A DNA stretch of 64,000 nt. Source: Dirofilaria immitis. Taxonomy: Eukaryota; Nematoda; Chromadorea; Rhabditida; Onchocercidae. Shown here one piece after another: positions 1 to 12,727 of the stretch. Each line of letters opens with the position of its first letter. The first letter of the stretch is position 1. Below the pieces are notes generated by a model. It made no database searches. It had not been told where the DNA came from and saw nothing but the letters and a program-made list of their open reading frames with translations. The DNA lies in contig JAKNDB010000109.1 in the NCBI GenBank assembly GCA_024305405.1, positions 930,001 to 994,000 of the forward strand, read 5' to 3'. A program made the translations under genes and the position numbers.

Positions 1-1008
1 CTGCAACATTAATGTTTTAAAATTCATTATTAATTTCCAAGAAATATTATAAAATATATAAAAGTTTATGTTGAGTAAAAAAATCTTTTTTTGTTGCTTC
101 ATAAATATATTAATAGAAAATTGTTTATCATTCTGATCCAAATGATCAATGTTATCATCTTAAAAATCAGGTTATCACTTAGCTGCTACTCCAGAGTTTA
201 ATCTGATCACCTCATTTATTAAATGAAATAGATAGCTTTGAATCTGATATTAAAGTAGAAAAGATAAATTGATTCCTTAAATTATTCAATAATTCAAATT
301 CGAAGTATTATTTGTATATTACATGTTGTATTTTGATAATTTACGTAATCCGTAATTTTTCACTATCTCTGACAATCATTTCCATATTTCATGATTTCTT
401 ATCAAATGCAAAAAAAGAAGAATGAGAAAAGATTGGAATATAAGCATACGTTTCAAAATAAAAATGTTAATAAAATAAGTTTCTCGACTCTCGACTCTCG
501 ACTTTTTCTAACGACATTGTCCAAATATTTCAAAAGTACATGAAAATAGCATTTGTTTTTGGCATTTGTTCTTCTACCATTGGTCCATTCAATTTGTTTA
601 TTCTTAATTTTTCAACATAAATGGATCAAATTGATTAATTTGATAAGAAGAAAGAAGCAGTTCATAGAAAATGATTCATTCATTTGATAAACGAAGTGTT
701 CAGATTAAATATCACTAGAAGCGGTTAATATGATAGCTTAGATCGCTTTAGATCTAATTTATCAATGCGTTTCTAACTTCTATAAACTATTAGAAAGAAA
801 TGATTTCATATTTTATTATTATTTTTTTATTTTGAGAATTTTTTTTCCTTTAATTCCTTCTTGTGAATATTTTAACTAAGTCGATCAATGATTGTTATTA
901 AAAAAAATTTGATCGCATATTTTAGATGCAAATAATTTAGATAAATCAACAGCAGTTATCAATAACATATATGATATGTGATAACAATATTATTGTACTA
1001 ATTTAACA
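1..1008. other. AT-rich sequence upstream of the receptor gene, no gene seen
   Basis: I see no coding stretch. The region holds scattered A and T runs and a triple CTCGACT tandem around 482-503. It presumably carries the upstream region of the receptor gene that begins at 1009, but no promoter element can be recognised. Confidence 0.5.
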
Positions 1009-4000
1009 ATGATAAATATGCTGGAAAATATAGTACAAAATGTCGAGTATGCTGTTCCATCATTTGAATTAGTAAACAATTCTGATCGAATCGTCAATGA
1101 ATTATCATCAGTAAGAAAGTTCATCGTTTTTTTTTTTTTTTTTTTTGCTTTGCTTTGCTTATCCGTCATATTTCAATTCTCTTGAGGATACATTATCCAA
1201 AAAGCTTTCATATGATAATGCGACAATTGAAATGAAACACTTTCGTTGTGCCATAAAACATAAATAGAATTCCTTACGGACATGAATTGATTATGTTTTT
1301 TAAATAAAATTTATCCATTAGTGATAATATCACATTGAATCATCTAACATGGACGAGTAATTGAGATATGAAAAGATAGTGATTTGATAAGTACACGAAT
1401 GTTTCTCCTAATTAAGCAACATTTACTTTACTCTCGACCTGAATAACCAAATGATTTGTCAGCAGAAAAAAAAGAAATTTTTTTTTTTGTGTCTCTCTCT
1501 CAAATCTTGTCACTTTTGTTGTCAAATTTCAAATTATTTGCAAAAATTTTAAGAGCTCTTTTCTGAAATCTTTCATAAATATTTATTTTTGCTTTCTAAA
1601 ATTTGAATTAGTACGATTGAAATATATTTTTATCATGATAGTTAAAATTTATCAATTCATTATTTGAGAGTATCTAATAAAAAAATACTTTTAATTAACA
1701 TATAATGATTATTTTATCAGTTCATTTATTAGTATGAAAGATTATTTTATCAGTTCATTTATTAGTATGAAAGATAGTATAAATCGAATTTAATTTTAGA
1801 TAGAATATATATGCAAAATGATAGTTAGTTAATTCTAGAATAAGTTTAGTTGATATTTTAATCAATTATTACTCTTCCATAATTATCCATAATTATTGGT
1901 TCATCATTTTGATGATTTCAAATTCAATGTTAATCAGTTCATTTCCTACTGTACATATATAATATATTTTATTGTCTAAAGAGAAAGCAAGAGAGAGGGA
2001 AAGAAAAAGAGAGAGAGAGAAAAAGAGAAAAAAAAGAATAATATTAAAATGACAGATATTTGAAGGATAAAAGAAATATGGAATATCTTTTCGTTTTTCA
2101 TTTTGAACTTAACAACATTTCTAAATTACTTTCATTTCCTTTGATAATGCAATCGCTCTCTTTCTTTTGCTCTAAATTTACTTTGAAATTCGAATTTCTC
2201 GAAAAAACTTTTGCCTTTTTTAGGCTCCTCCGTATTCAAAATTATATACATATCTATCATCTTTTCAAATGTTTTATTTAATTATTCCATTCAAAGCAGT
2301 ATCTTTTTTTTTTCTTCAATTTCTTTACCGGATATCTTCTTTTTTTTTTATTTTGTTTTGTTTAAATGATTTTGAATTGCCTGAATATATTTTGCACTTA
2401 AAATTTTTCTAGAACATAGAATCTCTTTAAACGTATATCAACTTTATTTCATTTTTCTTCTAAATTCTCAAGAGATTGAAATGATTTGAGATAGATTTTA
2501 TTATTCTACATAATTTCATGATAACAGCATTAATCTAATTTGTTTGAATCTTCTATTCATTGTTACATCGTATTTGTTATCTGTGATAATAATATAATAA
2601 GCATTATCTTTCTTTGCTAATTAATTTCTAGATTAGAACTTAAAATTTGATCAAATATTAAGCAATGATCATGGATTTTACTCACTGAAGTTTAATAGTT
2701 AAATGATTCAAAATATGATCAGTTTATTTCGCTTAATTTAATGATAGCAGCGTTGATCCAATCTTATCGCATAGATAATAATGTGATATGCTTTTTTTTT
2801 GCCTATTAGTTTCTAGATTAGAATTTGAAATGATCAAATATTAAGTATTGATTATAAATTTACAAATTAAGTTTTATTAAACAAAATCATCGATAATTTC
2901 TAGGTAGGTTCTTCAAATTGAAATAACAAAAGATTATTTATCCAATTACAACGATATGATAAAAAATTAGAATAAAAAATTTATTGCAACTTAGTAAAAG
3001 CAGTCCTTTACTTCGTTATCAATGATAAATACTGATAAAATTCACCATATCGATAAAGTAGTTATTTATGAAAAATGAATATAAATAGAAAGTTTTATCA
3101 TGTAATTGATAAGAATCGTATCAAGTAATCTTATAATTGCTATATTTATTCAAATTTCCATTCATCTTTACTAATTATCAATCTTTTCCATAATTATTCG
3201 TTTCTGCCTAAATGTTTTTGCTGAATAAAGGTGATTTCTAATCATTCGATAAGTTTTATGATAAGAAAATAATGTCAAAATAATAATTTGAGGAATAGCT
3301 GAAATGGAAGTGTTATCATAAAAGTTCATGTTATCACCGAGAATTATACTATAATTTATGATGAATAATTTAATGATATGAACAATTACAGATAATTTAT
3401 AAAGTTTTGAAGAATTTTCTTTTACATGAATATTTTAAATAAAATATTATGAAAGGATTGTAATTAATTCAATTATTTTACAGGTATCAAATGACAAAAT
3501 GGATGGTGGATGCGAGAAATGGCGTGGAATTTTTACACGAATTGATCCATATTTTAGGAATGATATTGTTGTTGAAGGTACAAATCATGCTTCTGCTCAG
3601 GTATTATTAGCATTAATATATCTAAATAAATGACTTTTTTTTTTCTAGATACCTGAACATTGCTAATCGATCTTTTCGCATAAATTTAATACGAATTGTT
3701 TTGTTTATCAAAAAGTTTATTTTGAGGAAATAAGTATTTCTGACTCATTTGATATAAATTTTTGTGCCTATTAAGTTTTAATAACAACCATTTACCTGTC
3801 GTATTTAGTTTAAATTTCTGGGAAAATATTTATCTACTTATTTTGTAACTCAAATTTCTGAGAGAAAAAATCCTTTTAAATATTATTTTTAAGAAACACT
3901 TGAAGGAGTTGAAAATTCGGTGATTCTTCTACGGTCAGATCATTCAGATGGAAAAATTTATCTGAATCCGTTTGTCGATAATACAATCAATCTAACAATG

Positions 4001-7000
4001 TTTTCTTGAATAAATCAATTGATAATAAATTAATGTTTAAGTTATGATTATTATTGATTGATTCATATAGAAGTTTCTAAAAGTTGAATTTCTAAATCTT
4101 TAGTTTAAATTTAACAAAAATCAGCACCTATTATTGCTTATGAATTGAAGGGTTTTTTTGAATACAATTTAATTAAAGAATATATGAGGAAGATTCCAAA
4201 TTGATTTATTTATTTGATTTAATTTCCTTTTATGCATGTATGTATTAAAAATTTCGTCAAGTAACAATTCGAGAATTTTCAAAACTTTATCGGTTTTGTT
4301 TCTATTAAATAATTTAAGCATTTCGAGAAAGTTATGATTGCAGTATAAAAGCATAAAAAATTTCAATATTTCAAGCAACTTTTTTTTCGAAATAAACAAA
4401 TTTAATAGGAAAAAATTTGTACAAATATTACATAATAGTTTAATTAACGATAAGTTTGTTTATTATTTCAAATGTTAAGTTTAAAATAAGCAAAATAATG
4501 ATAATTGTGGAATAAAAACCTTAGTGAAATATTTCTCTATAATTCATGCAAATAAATTGTTAATAATATCATTTAAATCTTATATAGAAATCATCGATAC
4601 TTATAAAAATTACTTCAAAACTTGATAATGAATTACAAATAATTGTCGAAACATTTCTATGGCTATTTTTTTTTTGCAAAAATTATCAGTTTAAAATTAG
4701 ATTGTTTGAACTTTTCCAAAGAAAGGTTAATTATTATTTCATGTGTATTCAATATATTTAACTTGATAATTTAATAATTGATTAAATTTTTTAAAGCTAC
4801 TTGATAGCTAATAATTTCCATTTAATTAGATGATAGAGGAAAAAATTTTGATAAGATATTCATTCCAAAAAGGCGTTAACAGAAAAAAATCAAAGTTAAA
4901 TAAATATATATTAGTAAATTTAATAAACTGTTGAAATTAGGAAGATGATAAATATCTCTTGAAATCTAAAAATATCTTCTCGAGCAATGAATATTTATTT
5001 CATCGGTATTCCAAAAATACATTCATATTATGATGAGTTTTGCCTTGTTATCTGATAAGCTAAAAATGATATAATATGTTTATTTTATTTCATATATTTA
5101 TCATATCAACAAATAACAAATAAACAAAGCATTAATCATCAAGTTTAAATAATATTTAGTGCTCTGGTGTTGCATATTAAAACAATAACGATAAGTATAT
5201 GCTATTTTGTTTCAAAGAACTTAAAGAATCTAAATTGAAATCGAATACTTATTATTCAATTGATTGAATAGTTTTATCGTATTAATACTTCCAATCTTAC
5301 AATATATATTTGCCACTTTTTTTCTCATTGCTTTTTTAAATATGAAATAAGAAAGAAGGTCAAAAGGTCATTCAAAAAAAAGAAAAGGTCAAAAAGTTCA
5401 TTTAAAAAACAAAAGAAAAGGTCAAAACATTCTTTTTTATTTTTATATTTATTGTATTTAAGTTAAGAAATAATTTTTTTATACACTAACAATTTTAATA
5501 ATGCATTGAAATAATTTTAAAAATAAATTATTTTCAAAATTCTGAAATGAAAAAAATTAATGCAAATTTGATTCTTAAAAAAAAAAGTTCAAAGGTTAAG
5601 TAATAAAAGAAAAAAAATGAAATATTTGCAAAATAAACGATTTTCAGCTTGGATGGTGTATCACAATAGCTTATATAATTGTTATATTATTTGGAACATT
5701 CGGGAATATGCTCACAATTATTGCTGTCCTTTATAATCCACAAATTAGGACAACGAGAAATTTTTTCATCCTTAACTTGGCATTATCTGATTTTTTCATT
5801 TGCACTATTGCAGCACCAATCACCTTTTATACAGTGCGAATAAATTTCACATTTCTTTCTTTTATCCTTAATTTTTATTTTTAAGCAAGAATATTTTGCG
5901 AATGCATTTTTTAAAGTTAAACTAATTGCATTCCTAATTAAACATTTTGCTAGAATGTTCCATTCTCGAATCGAATATAAATAAATCATTTCGAAAAAAA
6001 AAAAAAAAAAGTCTTATAAAATTTATCGCGCGTAATTTTCATTCCATTTAATTTTCAAAAGCTTACCTTATATTTTACAATTTTAATCATCATTTATTTC
6101 ATTTTATTCATAATCAAAATTATAAAAAGCAAAAAGAAAAATTCAATTTTCGCCTTTTTTTTCTTTTTAGGTATTATATACATTTTGGCCATTTGGCTTA
6201 ACAATGTGCAAAATAACTGGTTCACTACTTGGCTTTGGTATTTTTTATCAACTTTTTCGATAGCAGCAATTGCTCTTGATCGGTAATTAGTTTTATCAAA
6301 ATTTATACAACTTCTCTCAACTATGATATTTGAAAAAGCATTTAATTTCCGAATGTTTTTTTCTTTTCATTTTTTTTTCCCAATTAGTATTAGTATAACT
6401 GAAATATTAATAGTAAATATTTGAATCAAATTTTCCTTTTAAAAAAATAAAAATATTCAAATATTGATGCAATTGAAAATTTATTAGTTTTTTTTTTTTT
6501 TTTTAGTTGTGTAGTAATTATATTTCCAACAAAACGAAAACGTCAACATAATTTGGCACTATTATTATTTATCCTAATATGGGTCATTTCAATTACATTA
6601 GCATTACCACTATTGATCACTTCGATTTGAATACGGTATATGAAGATGACAAATGTGGTATTTACTTGGAAATATGTCATGAGAAAAATGAAATTTGGAA
6701 TTTGGTATTTTTTGTTATAAATTTTATTTCAATCAATTATTAATAGAACTTTTTTTTTTTTTTTTGCAAATAACGATGAGAAAGAAAAAGAAAAACGAAA
6801 ATATTAAATTCTCGAAATTGGCAGAATTTTTTTTCGGGAAAATTCTCATCTTTTATTCCTATTCAACAGATTCGAGATTGGCAGAACATCCTAACATTTT
6901 ATTAGTATTCAACAGATTGATGTAATTGATATGAGATTTCTTCTTCAGAATACGCCAGATAGAATAATTTTAGATGCCAATAAGTAAACGAGCATATACT

Positions 7001-8918
7001 TTGGGAGTACTATTAACACAATATGCACTTCCATTAATATCAATTGTCTTTGCATATAGTACCATTGCTATGAGAATGCAAATTAGGATGAATAGTCGTT
7101 TGGCAACATCAACCTTTACTGCTAATGCTATCAATAATGAAAGGCGAAGGTGAGATGTTCAAATAATCCTTTTCTTTTAATTTAATATAAGATAAAATTA
7201 TAAAACTTACTCAATCAATCAGAGAAATAATTCTTGAGTTAAAAAAAAGTAACGTAATTTCATGCTTAAAATTAAGATCATATATTAGCAACTTATTAAA
7301 AATTAAAATTAAAAATCGATAATGAGATTAAAATACTTCTAATTTAAAATATGACAGATTATTAATTAAATTAAAAATTTAAAACTTACTTGATCAATCA
7401 AGAAATGAATTTCGAGTTAAAAGTAATGTAATTTGATGCGATCACACTACAAACATACATTTACAGGCCATTAAAATAGGCTTCTGTAATGTCTTAGTGT
7501 TTTTGTCATAAAATTTTCGTTTGATTTATTTCCAACTTAGATTATCGATGATTCGATTAATTAAAATTTAATAAGTAATAGTATATTTGTTTGAAAATTT
7601 CATAAATAATATCTGTATCATACGATGATCATATACAAGTTATAATGACTATCTAAGCAGAAATAATTATATTTTAAATTATTAAGATCAATTTACGATA
7701 TTGATTTTTTTTTTTGAAATGTATTCAAACATTCATTTTACAAAAGCAATGAGAGAATGATCAATATTAACTCGAATTCTTGAATTCGAGTTAATAAATT
7801 TAGTTTGAGAGAAAAAAATAATTAATCAATAAATCAAAATGCCATTCTCTTTTGCGATTTCAAATTAATAAATTTTAATTTAAGAAGCAAAAAAAAAATT
7901 AATCGATAAATCAAAATACCATATTTTTTCATGTTTTTTTTTTTTTAAATAAAATTAATTGATAATTAATTTGTATAGATCGGTCGCAGGACGACAACGA
8001 CGTACGCATTTATTGCTTATTTGTGTGGTAACTATTTTTGCCGTAGCATGGCTACCATTAAATGTCTTTCATGTACTTAATACATTTGGTATTGTCGAAT
8101 TTTCCGTGCCCTTATTTGCGATATGTCATTTAATTGCGATGGGTTCTTCATGCTTAAATCCTGTCTCATATGCTTTCTTCAATCAAAACTTTCGACAACA
8201 ATTCGTTATGTTCTATGATGCAGCAATAAGGTTAATTAATTATTCAAAAATCGATAACAATAAACAATAAGGAATAAAATGGAATTAATAATTATATTCG
8301 AAATTACTTATATTGAATTTCTTTCATCCGAAATATTTTACTTACATATCTGTTTTCTTATTACTTTTAATAATGGTATGATTGAAATTTTTTAAAAGAT
8401 ATGATCGATGATATTAATGCAATCAGTATTCAACTTTTCATATCATGATAATGATCATATCATAGTGCATTAAAATTTCAGAAATAAAGAAAAAGGAATT
8501 TCATTTTTCACTTGAATTAACTAAAATTGTAGAATTTTTCGAGAAAATCAAATTTGAAAAAAATCTAATAATTTCTTATTTAATTTCCTATTTAATATTT
8601 AATTTGAAAATTTTTCTTCGCGCATTTTCAACTTCTACCGTTTTTTTAACGTTTTACTATTTATAATTTCTATCTTTTACATTAGAAATTTTTAAGATAG
8701 GTAATTAATTATCGATATGTGATAATCTTAGGAAGATTTTACAAATATCTGATTTGGTAACACCTACAAGGTACAAGCGTGATCGAATGAAATATAATCA
8801 ATCACCACGAAACGCGATTATGCAACATACGTCAACCTTTAATGTGAAATATATGGGAAAAGGTGATAAAGATGTGAAATTGGATAAGGCAGAAATTCAC
8901 TTAAATAATTGTTATTAA
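1009..8918 (+). CDS. Class A neuropeptide receptor, NPY/FMRFamide-like (npr family)
   Basis: A seven-pass G-protein-coupled receptor for a small peptide, acting in the plasma membrane. Proposed exons: 1009-1110, 3484-3600, 5648-5833, 6171-6282, 6507-6704, 6974-7149, 7979-8230 and 8732-8918, about 443 residues. Visible landmarks are TM1-TM2 with GNMLTIIAVLYNP and LNLALSDFFIC, the TM3 end SIAAIALDRC (DRC instead of the usual DRY) followed by FPTKRKRQ, TM5 with LPLISIVFAYS, TM6 with AWLPLNVFHVLN, and TM7 with LNPVSYAFFNQNFR. The N-terminus carries an NNS glycosylation site. The last exon adds a basic tail ending in NNCY. Two one-base gaps break the frame, one in the T run at 6241-6246 and one near 6615-6626. 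With both restored, the total exon length is a multiple of three. The family is secure. The ligand and the exact C. elegans orthologue are not, and the first exon is the weakest part. Confidence 0.85.
1707..1772. repeat. 33-bp direct tandem duplication
   Basis: A 33-base unit beginning GATTATTTTATCAGTTCATT occurs twice back to back (1707-1739 and 1740-1772). The copies look identical. It lies in the first intron of the receptor gene and is likely a recent local duplication. Confidence 0.85.
1980..2034. repeat. GA-rich low-complexity tract
   Basis: A purine-only stretch of GAGA and AAAGAGA units within intron 1 of the receptor gene. Similar GA or CT tracts recur at about 48811, 49703 and 56541. 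Confidence 0.8.
5355..5435. repeat. Degenerate AAAAGGTCAAAA tandem
   Basis: Three or four imperfect copies of a unit like AAAAGGTCAAAAAGTTCATT, in the intron just before the TM1 exon of the receptor gene. No function is evident. Confidence 0.6.
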
Positions 8919-11900
8919 GTTATATTTGTTATTTTTATCGTAAGTTTTTAATTAACACTTTTTCTTATCATCACATCAACAATTTTGTTGGCAACATACC
9001 AAATATTTGTTTTGCTTTTTTGTTTTTTTTTTTTTTTTAGCATACCAAATAACTCAATTATCTATTCGATCATTTTTCCTGCAATTTCATAATGAGCATA
9101 GACCAAACCTGAATTATCAATTATTTGCAGCATGCAAAAAATTTCGGAATACAATACCTTATAAGATTTGACTTTAAAATTGATAATGAAATGAAGGCTA
9201 TATCTATCATATGGGATAAATGATAAGAGCATAAATTCTTTTGCAACCTTAACAATTTTGAAAACTGTTATTTCCTCGAGGCTACAAATTATGACTCTAT
9301 TAATTCGTATTTTCCTAATTGGAAATTTTAATCTCTTATTATCTTAATTAACAAAATTGCAGCAATTCGAGAAACAGGATATTATCATATGTTTATGACT
9401 TTATGATGTAAACAACTATATCCATTTGCATAATATTCGGGTATTATTTCATTTCCATAATTGTTTTAAGAAACAATAATTATGCTGCAAATTTGCAACA
9501 TTTCTTTCATTTTTTTAAATCATATATTTCTTCATCTTAGCAAAGAAAAATGCTTCCAATTTATTTACAGAAATGATTCTAAAAATTTTTCTCGTAATTT
9601 TCTCGTGTCAAATTCTCGTATCTTCACGAGAAGATATAAATTTTGAATTAAACTTTCCAGGAGCTCAAATCCATGAGAGCAGGACGGATTTGTTACCATT
9701 ACAAATTTGTGATTTTTTTTTTGTTGTAATTCTTATGATATGGAGATGAATAAAAAGTACTGAAAATATAGTAGCAAAGTGCCACAATAAAATTTTGATT
9801 AAAATTTATCAATACTTCATATTGTAGATTAGCTGATCAAAATATTCGATTTTCCTAAATCATAAAACTACTCAAATTAAGAAGACTAGATCAGAGTAGA
9901 TCAAGTTCAATTTGAGAAAAAATCGACGATATTATACATTTGATAAGAAATTTCATAACAATAAAGTTTGATTTTAAAATTAATTATAAAATTACGTTTT
10001 GTAAAGTTTTGATCTTAAAATTCATTACGAAACGATAAATCATCGGGAATAAATTATTTGATTTTAGCATAAATTTTGTCGTCATTTTAACAATTATTTT
10101 CTCGAGATGCTACAATCTCAAACATGAATCTACGTCTGTATTTGAAATAATCCTACAATGATGAATATGAAAGGGATAAAAACTTCTTTTGTAAAGTGGA
10201 TTTTATTGATTAATATAATTAATTTTAGTTTAATTATATCCATCCATAGAGTTTCATTTTATTTAAATGTGAAATAATACTTCCAATCTTCTGAAATAAA
10301 TACTTATCTATCTATCAAATAAGCGGTAATTGTTGAGGATTTATGCGGCATAGTTATCAAAATCTTCCGATTTATTCGATGATACTAATCATAAAAAACG
10401 ATATTACTATTTAGAGCATTTACATATAGAGTGATTTCAGCATGAAATGTTTGTTATAAAATGAAAATTGTAACTAATCAAAGAACAGTGAATTTATTCT
10501 CGAGAATTAGTAATATTTCATTGCTTGCTTTGCACAGGAGCAGCATTTTTGCATGAAATAACGGAGTTTGATATCACATTAATCATGACATGTTGGATTA
10601 TTTCATTTAATTTCTATTTTATACATAAACATGTTTACAATAATAAATGCTCGCTATGAACCATTACCAATGATAACGTTCTCGAATACTGTCATGAGCT
10701 TTTTTTCTCTTTTTTTTTTTTTTTTTTGCATGATATTAACAATTTTACGAAGTTTGAAATGTACATTAGCCAAAAAATATCGTAGATTTTTCTACTTACA
10801 TTTCATCATTTTGAGACTATTTACATCTTTCGATGTTTACTTACCATATCTGCTTAATTATTCAAGAGAAGAATGATACGTCGTGCTCATCCCGAGATCA
10901 TCTACAATTACAGTATCTGATAGGCACAAAGCTTAACATTATAATTCTTTTCGATGATTTCTAATTCAACTATCAATCGAAATAGGTATGTCTCTCCTGG
11001 TAAATGATAATATAATACGGTGCATAGTAAATTTTCATCCTATAATAATTCATATTTACTTCTTATATTTTATTTAATAAATAACTATTTATCCAATAAA
11101 AATTTTAACTAAAATTGAATCGAAAAAATAAAAAATATTCCAAATTAATAATTAATTAAATGATCAACAACTTAAAATTGACAAATTTCATTACAATAAT
11201 AATTAATTGGAAGCAGTTGAACAAGTGCCAACAATCAATACAATGATTATCTAAGAGAGAAACAAAAATCATTCAAAAATTTTCATGACTTTACTTTCAT
11301 TTCTGATGTTTTAACTCATTTTTACAATTATTTTCTTGCTATTTTTTTGCAAAATTTCCATACGAAATTGCGACATCGTTAACAGTAAGCTGTTGTTATC
11401 ATTTATCTTAATTACTGAATAATTATTTGGAGAGAAAGAAAATTAAAAATCCCAACTAATTAAATTTCAACAACACTAACAACCATCGAAAAGCTTCTCT
11501 TTACCTATGCCAACGCTCTCACCTTACACCGCTACTCTGCATTCTCCTTACGACATCAGCGACATCAATCGATCTTCGCTGTATCCCATCACTTGCCATT
11601 TCTTCTCCATATGTACGTATGTTTTCATTGTGTCTATTTTTCACTGCAATGAGAAAATGCGGCCGTTAAAATAAATGCATATAGTAGCGTGGTTGGTAGT
11701 TAACGGTGAGAGTTGTGGTGAAAGTTAGTAGGTCAAAGTTCGTCAATGCTTTGTTTTAACTGTTGCGTTGATTGCTAGTGATTGTACATGAGTATAAAAG
11801 TTTGTGATCTGTTATTGTGTTGGGCCATTTTGATGGGTATATTGGCAAAATTGTGGGTTGATATAGGACAGCATAAGTTTTTTAACTCTTTTAAAAATTC

Positions 11901-12727
11901 CATCACTTATGGGTTTCAAAGTCGTAGAAAATTTCAAAAAAATGGATATTCTAGGCGTAAAATATAACCTACTAGGAGGATTATCGATTTTCTGCTGAAG
12001 TCCATGAAGTGATTCTGTGTCATCGGCTAAAAACTAAAATCTCTTTTTTCGAGAAATAGCTCGCCTATACTGTTAGTTCTTAATTAATACTCCAAATTTT
12101 ATTTTATTGTTGTGTAGATGTTTTTCTATCTAATATGTCCATGTAATTTATTGAAGGATGTGATGTTAATTGGAATGATCTGCTCTACTTTGCATTTCCA
12201 TATATTGTGGTATATATAACAGGGACTAAAAATCTTTTTCCTTTTTTAGTTGCTTCATTGAGATGAGTGGGTTAAGTATTGTAAAAGTGACCAGTGAGAA
12301 AAATTGGAAAAAAGGAAACTAGAATTCATCCGAGTAAGAGAGGTACTTATTTTACTGCTTCAATCGACAACGATAATTTTATCGTAATTTCATATTTTTA
12401 GAAATGACGATTTGAAATGCTGTATTTTAGACTAAGGAATGGCATTCTTATCATATTATGCTATTTATAATATTGAAGAATCTGACCGAGTAATCAGTTT
12501 TTGAAAAGTTCGTTTCTCTTTTTTCTTTTTTTTTTTTCGAGGTTTTCTCTCTAAATAGTTCCAGTTATGAAAAGCTCCTTCGTTGTGAAGGACTTTTGTC
12601 TTTTGCATTTTCCAGGATTACGGTCGTACTGATCTCAAAAACAAACAGCAGTGTATTCAGTTTCATTCCACTAAATATCCACTTACTAATTTTTTCATCC
12701 GGACAACAGATCTGCAATAATCGACTA
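8919..12727. other. Intergenic, no convincing gene
   Basis: Mostly AT-rich with long A and T runs. A stretch near 11480-11780 is noticeably richer in G and C and could belong to the promoter or 5' region of the next gene. An open stretch at 10631-10876 runs through a poly-T tract and resembles nothing known, so I do not call it. Confidence 0.5.

Noticed and set aside
6171..6704. Calling the neuropeptide receptor a pseudogene because of two frame breaks
   Set aside because: Unrelated genes throughout the window show the same kind of single-base breaks, and all other receptor motifs are intact.
10631..10876. 81-codon open stretch on the + strand
   Set aside because: Runs through a long T tract, has no family motif and no splice partners.
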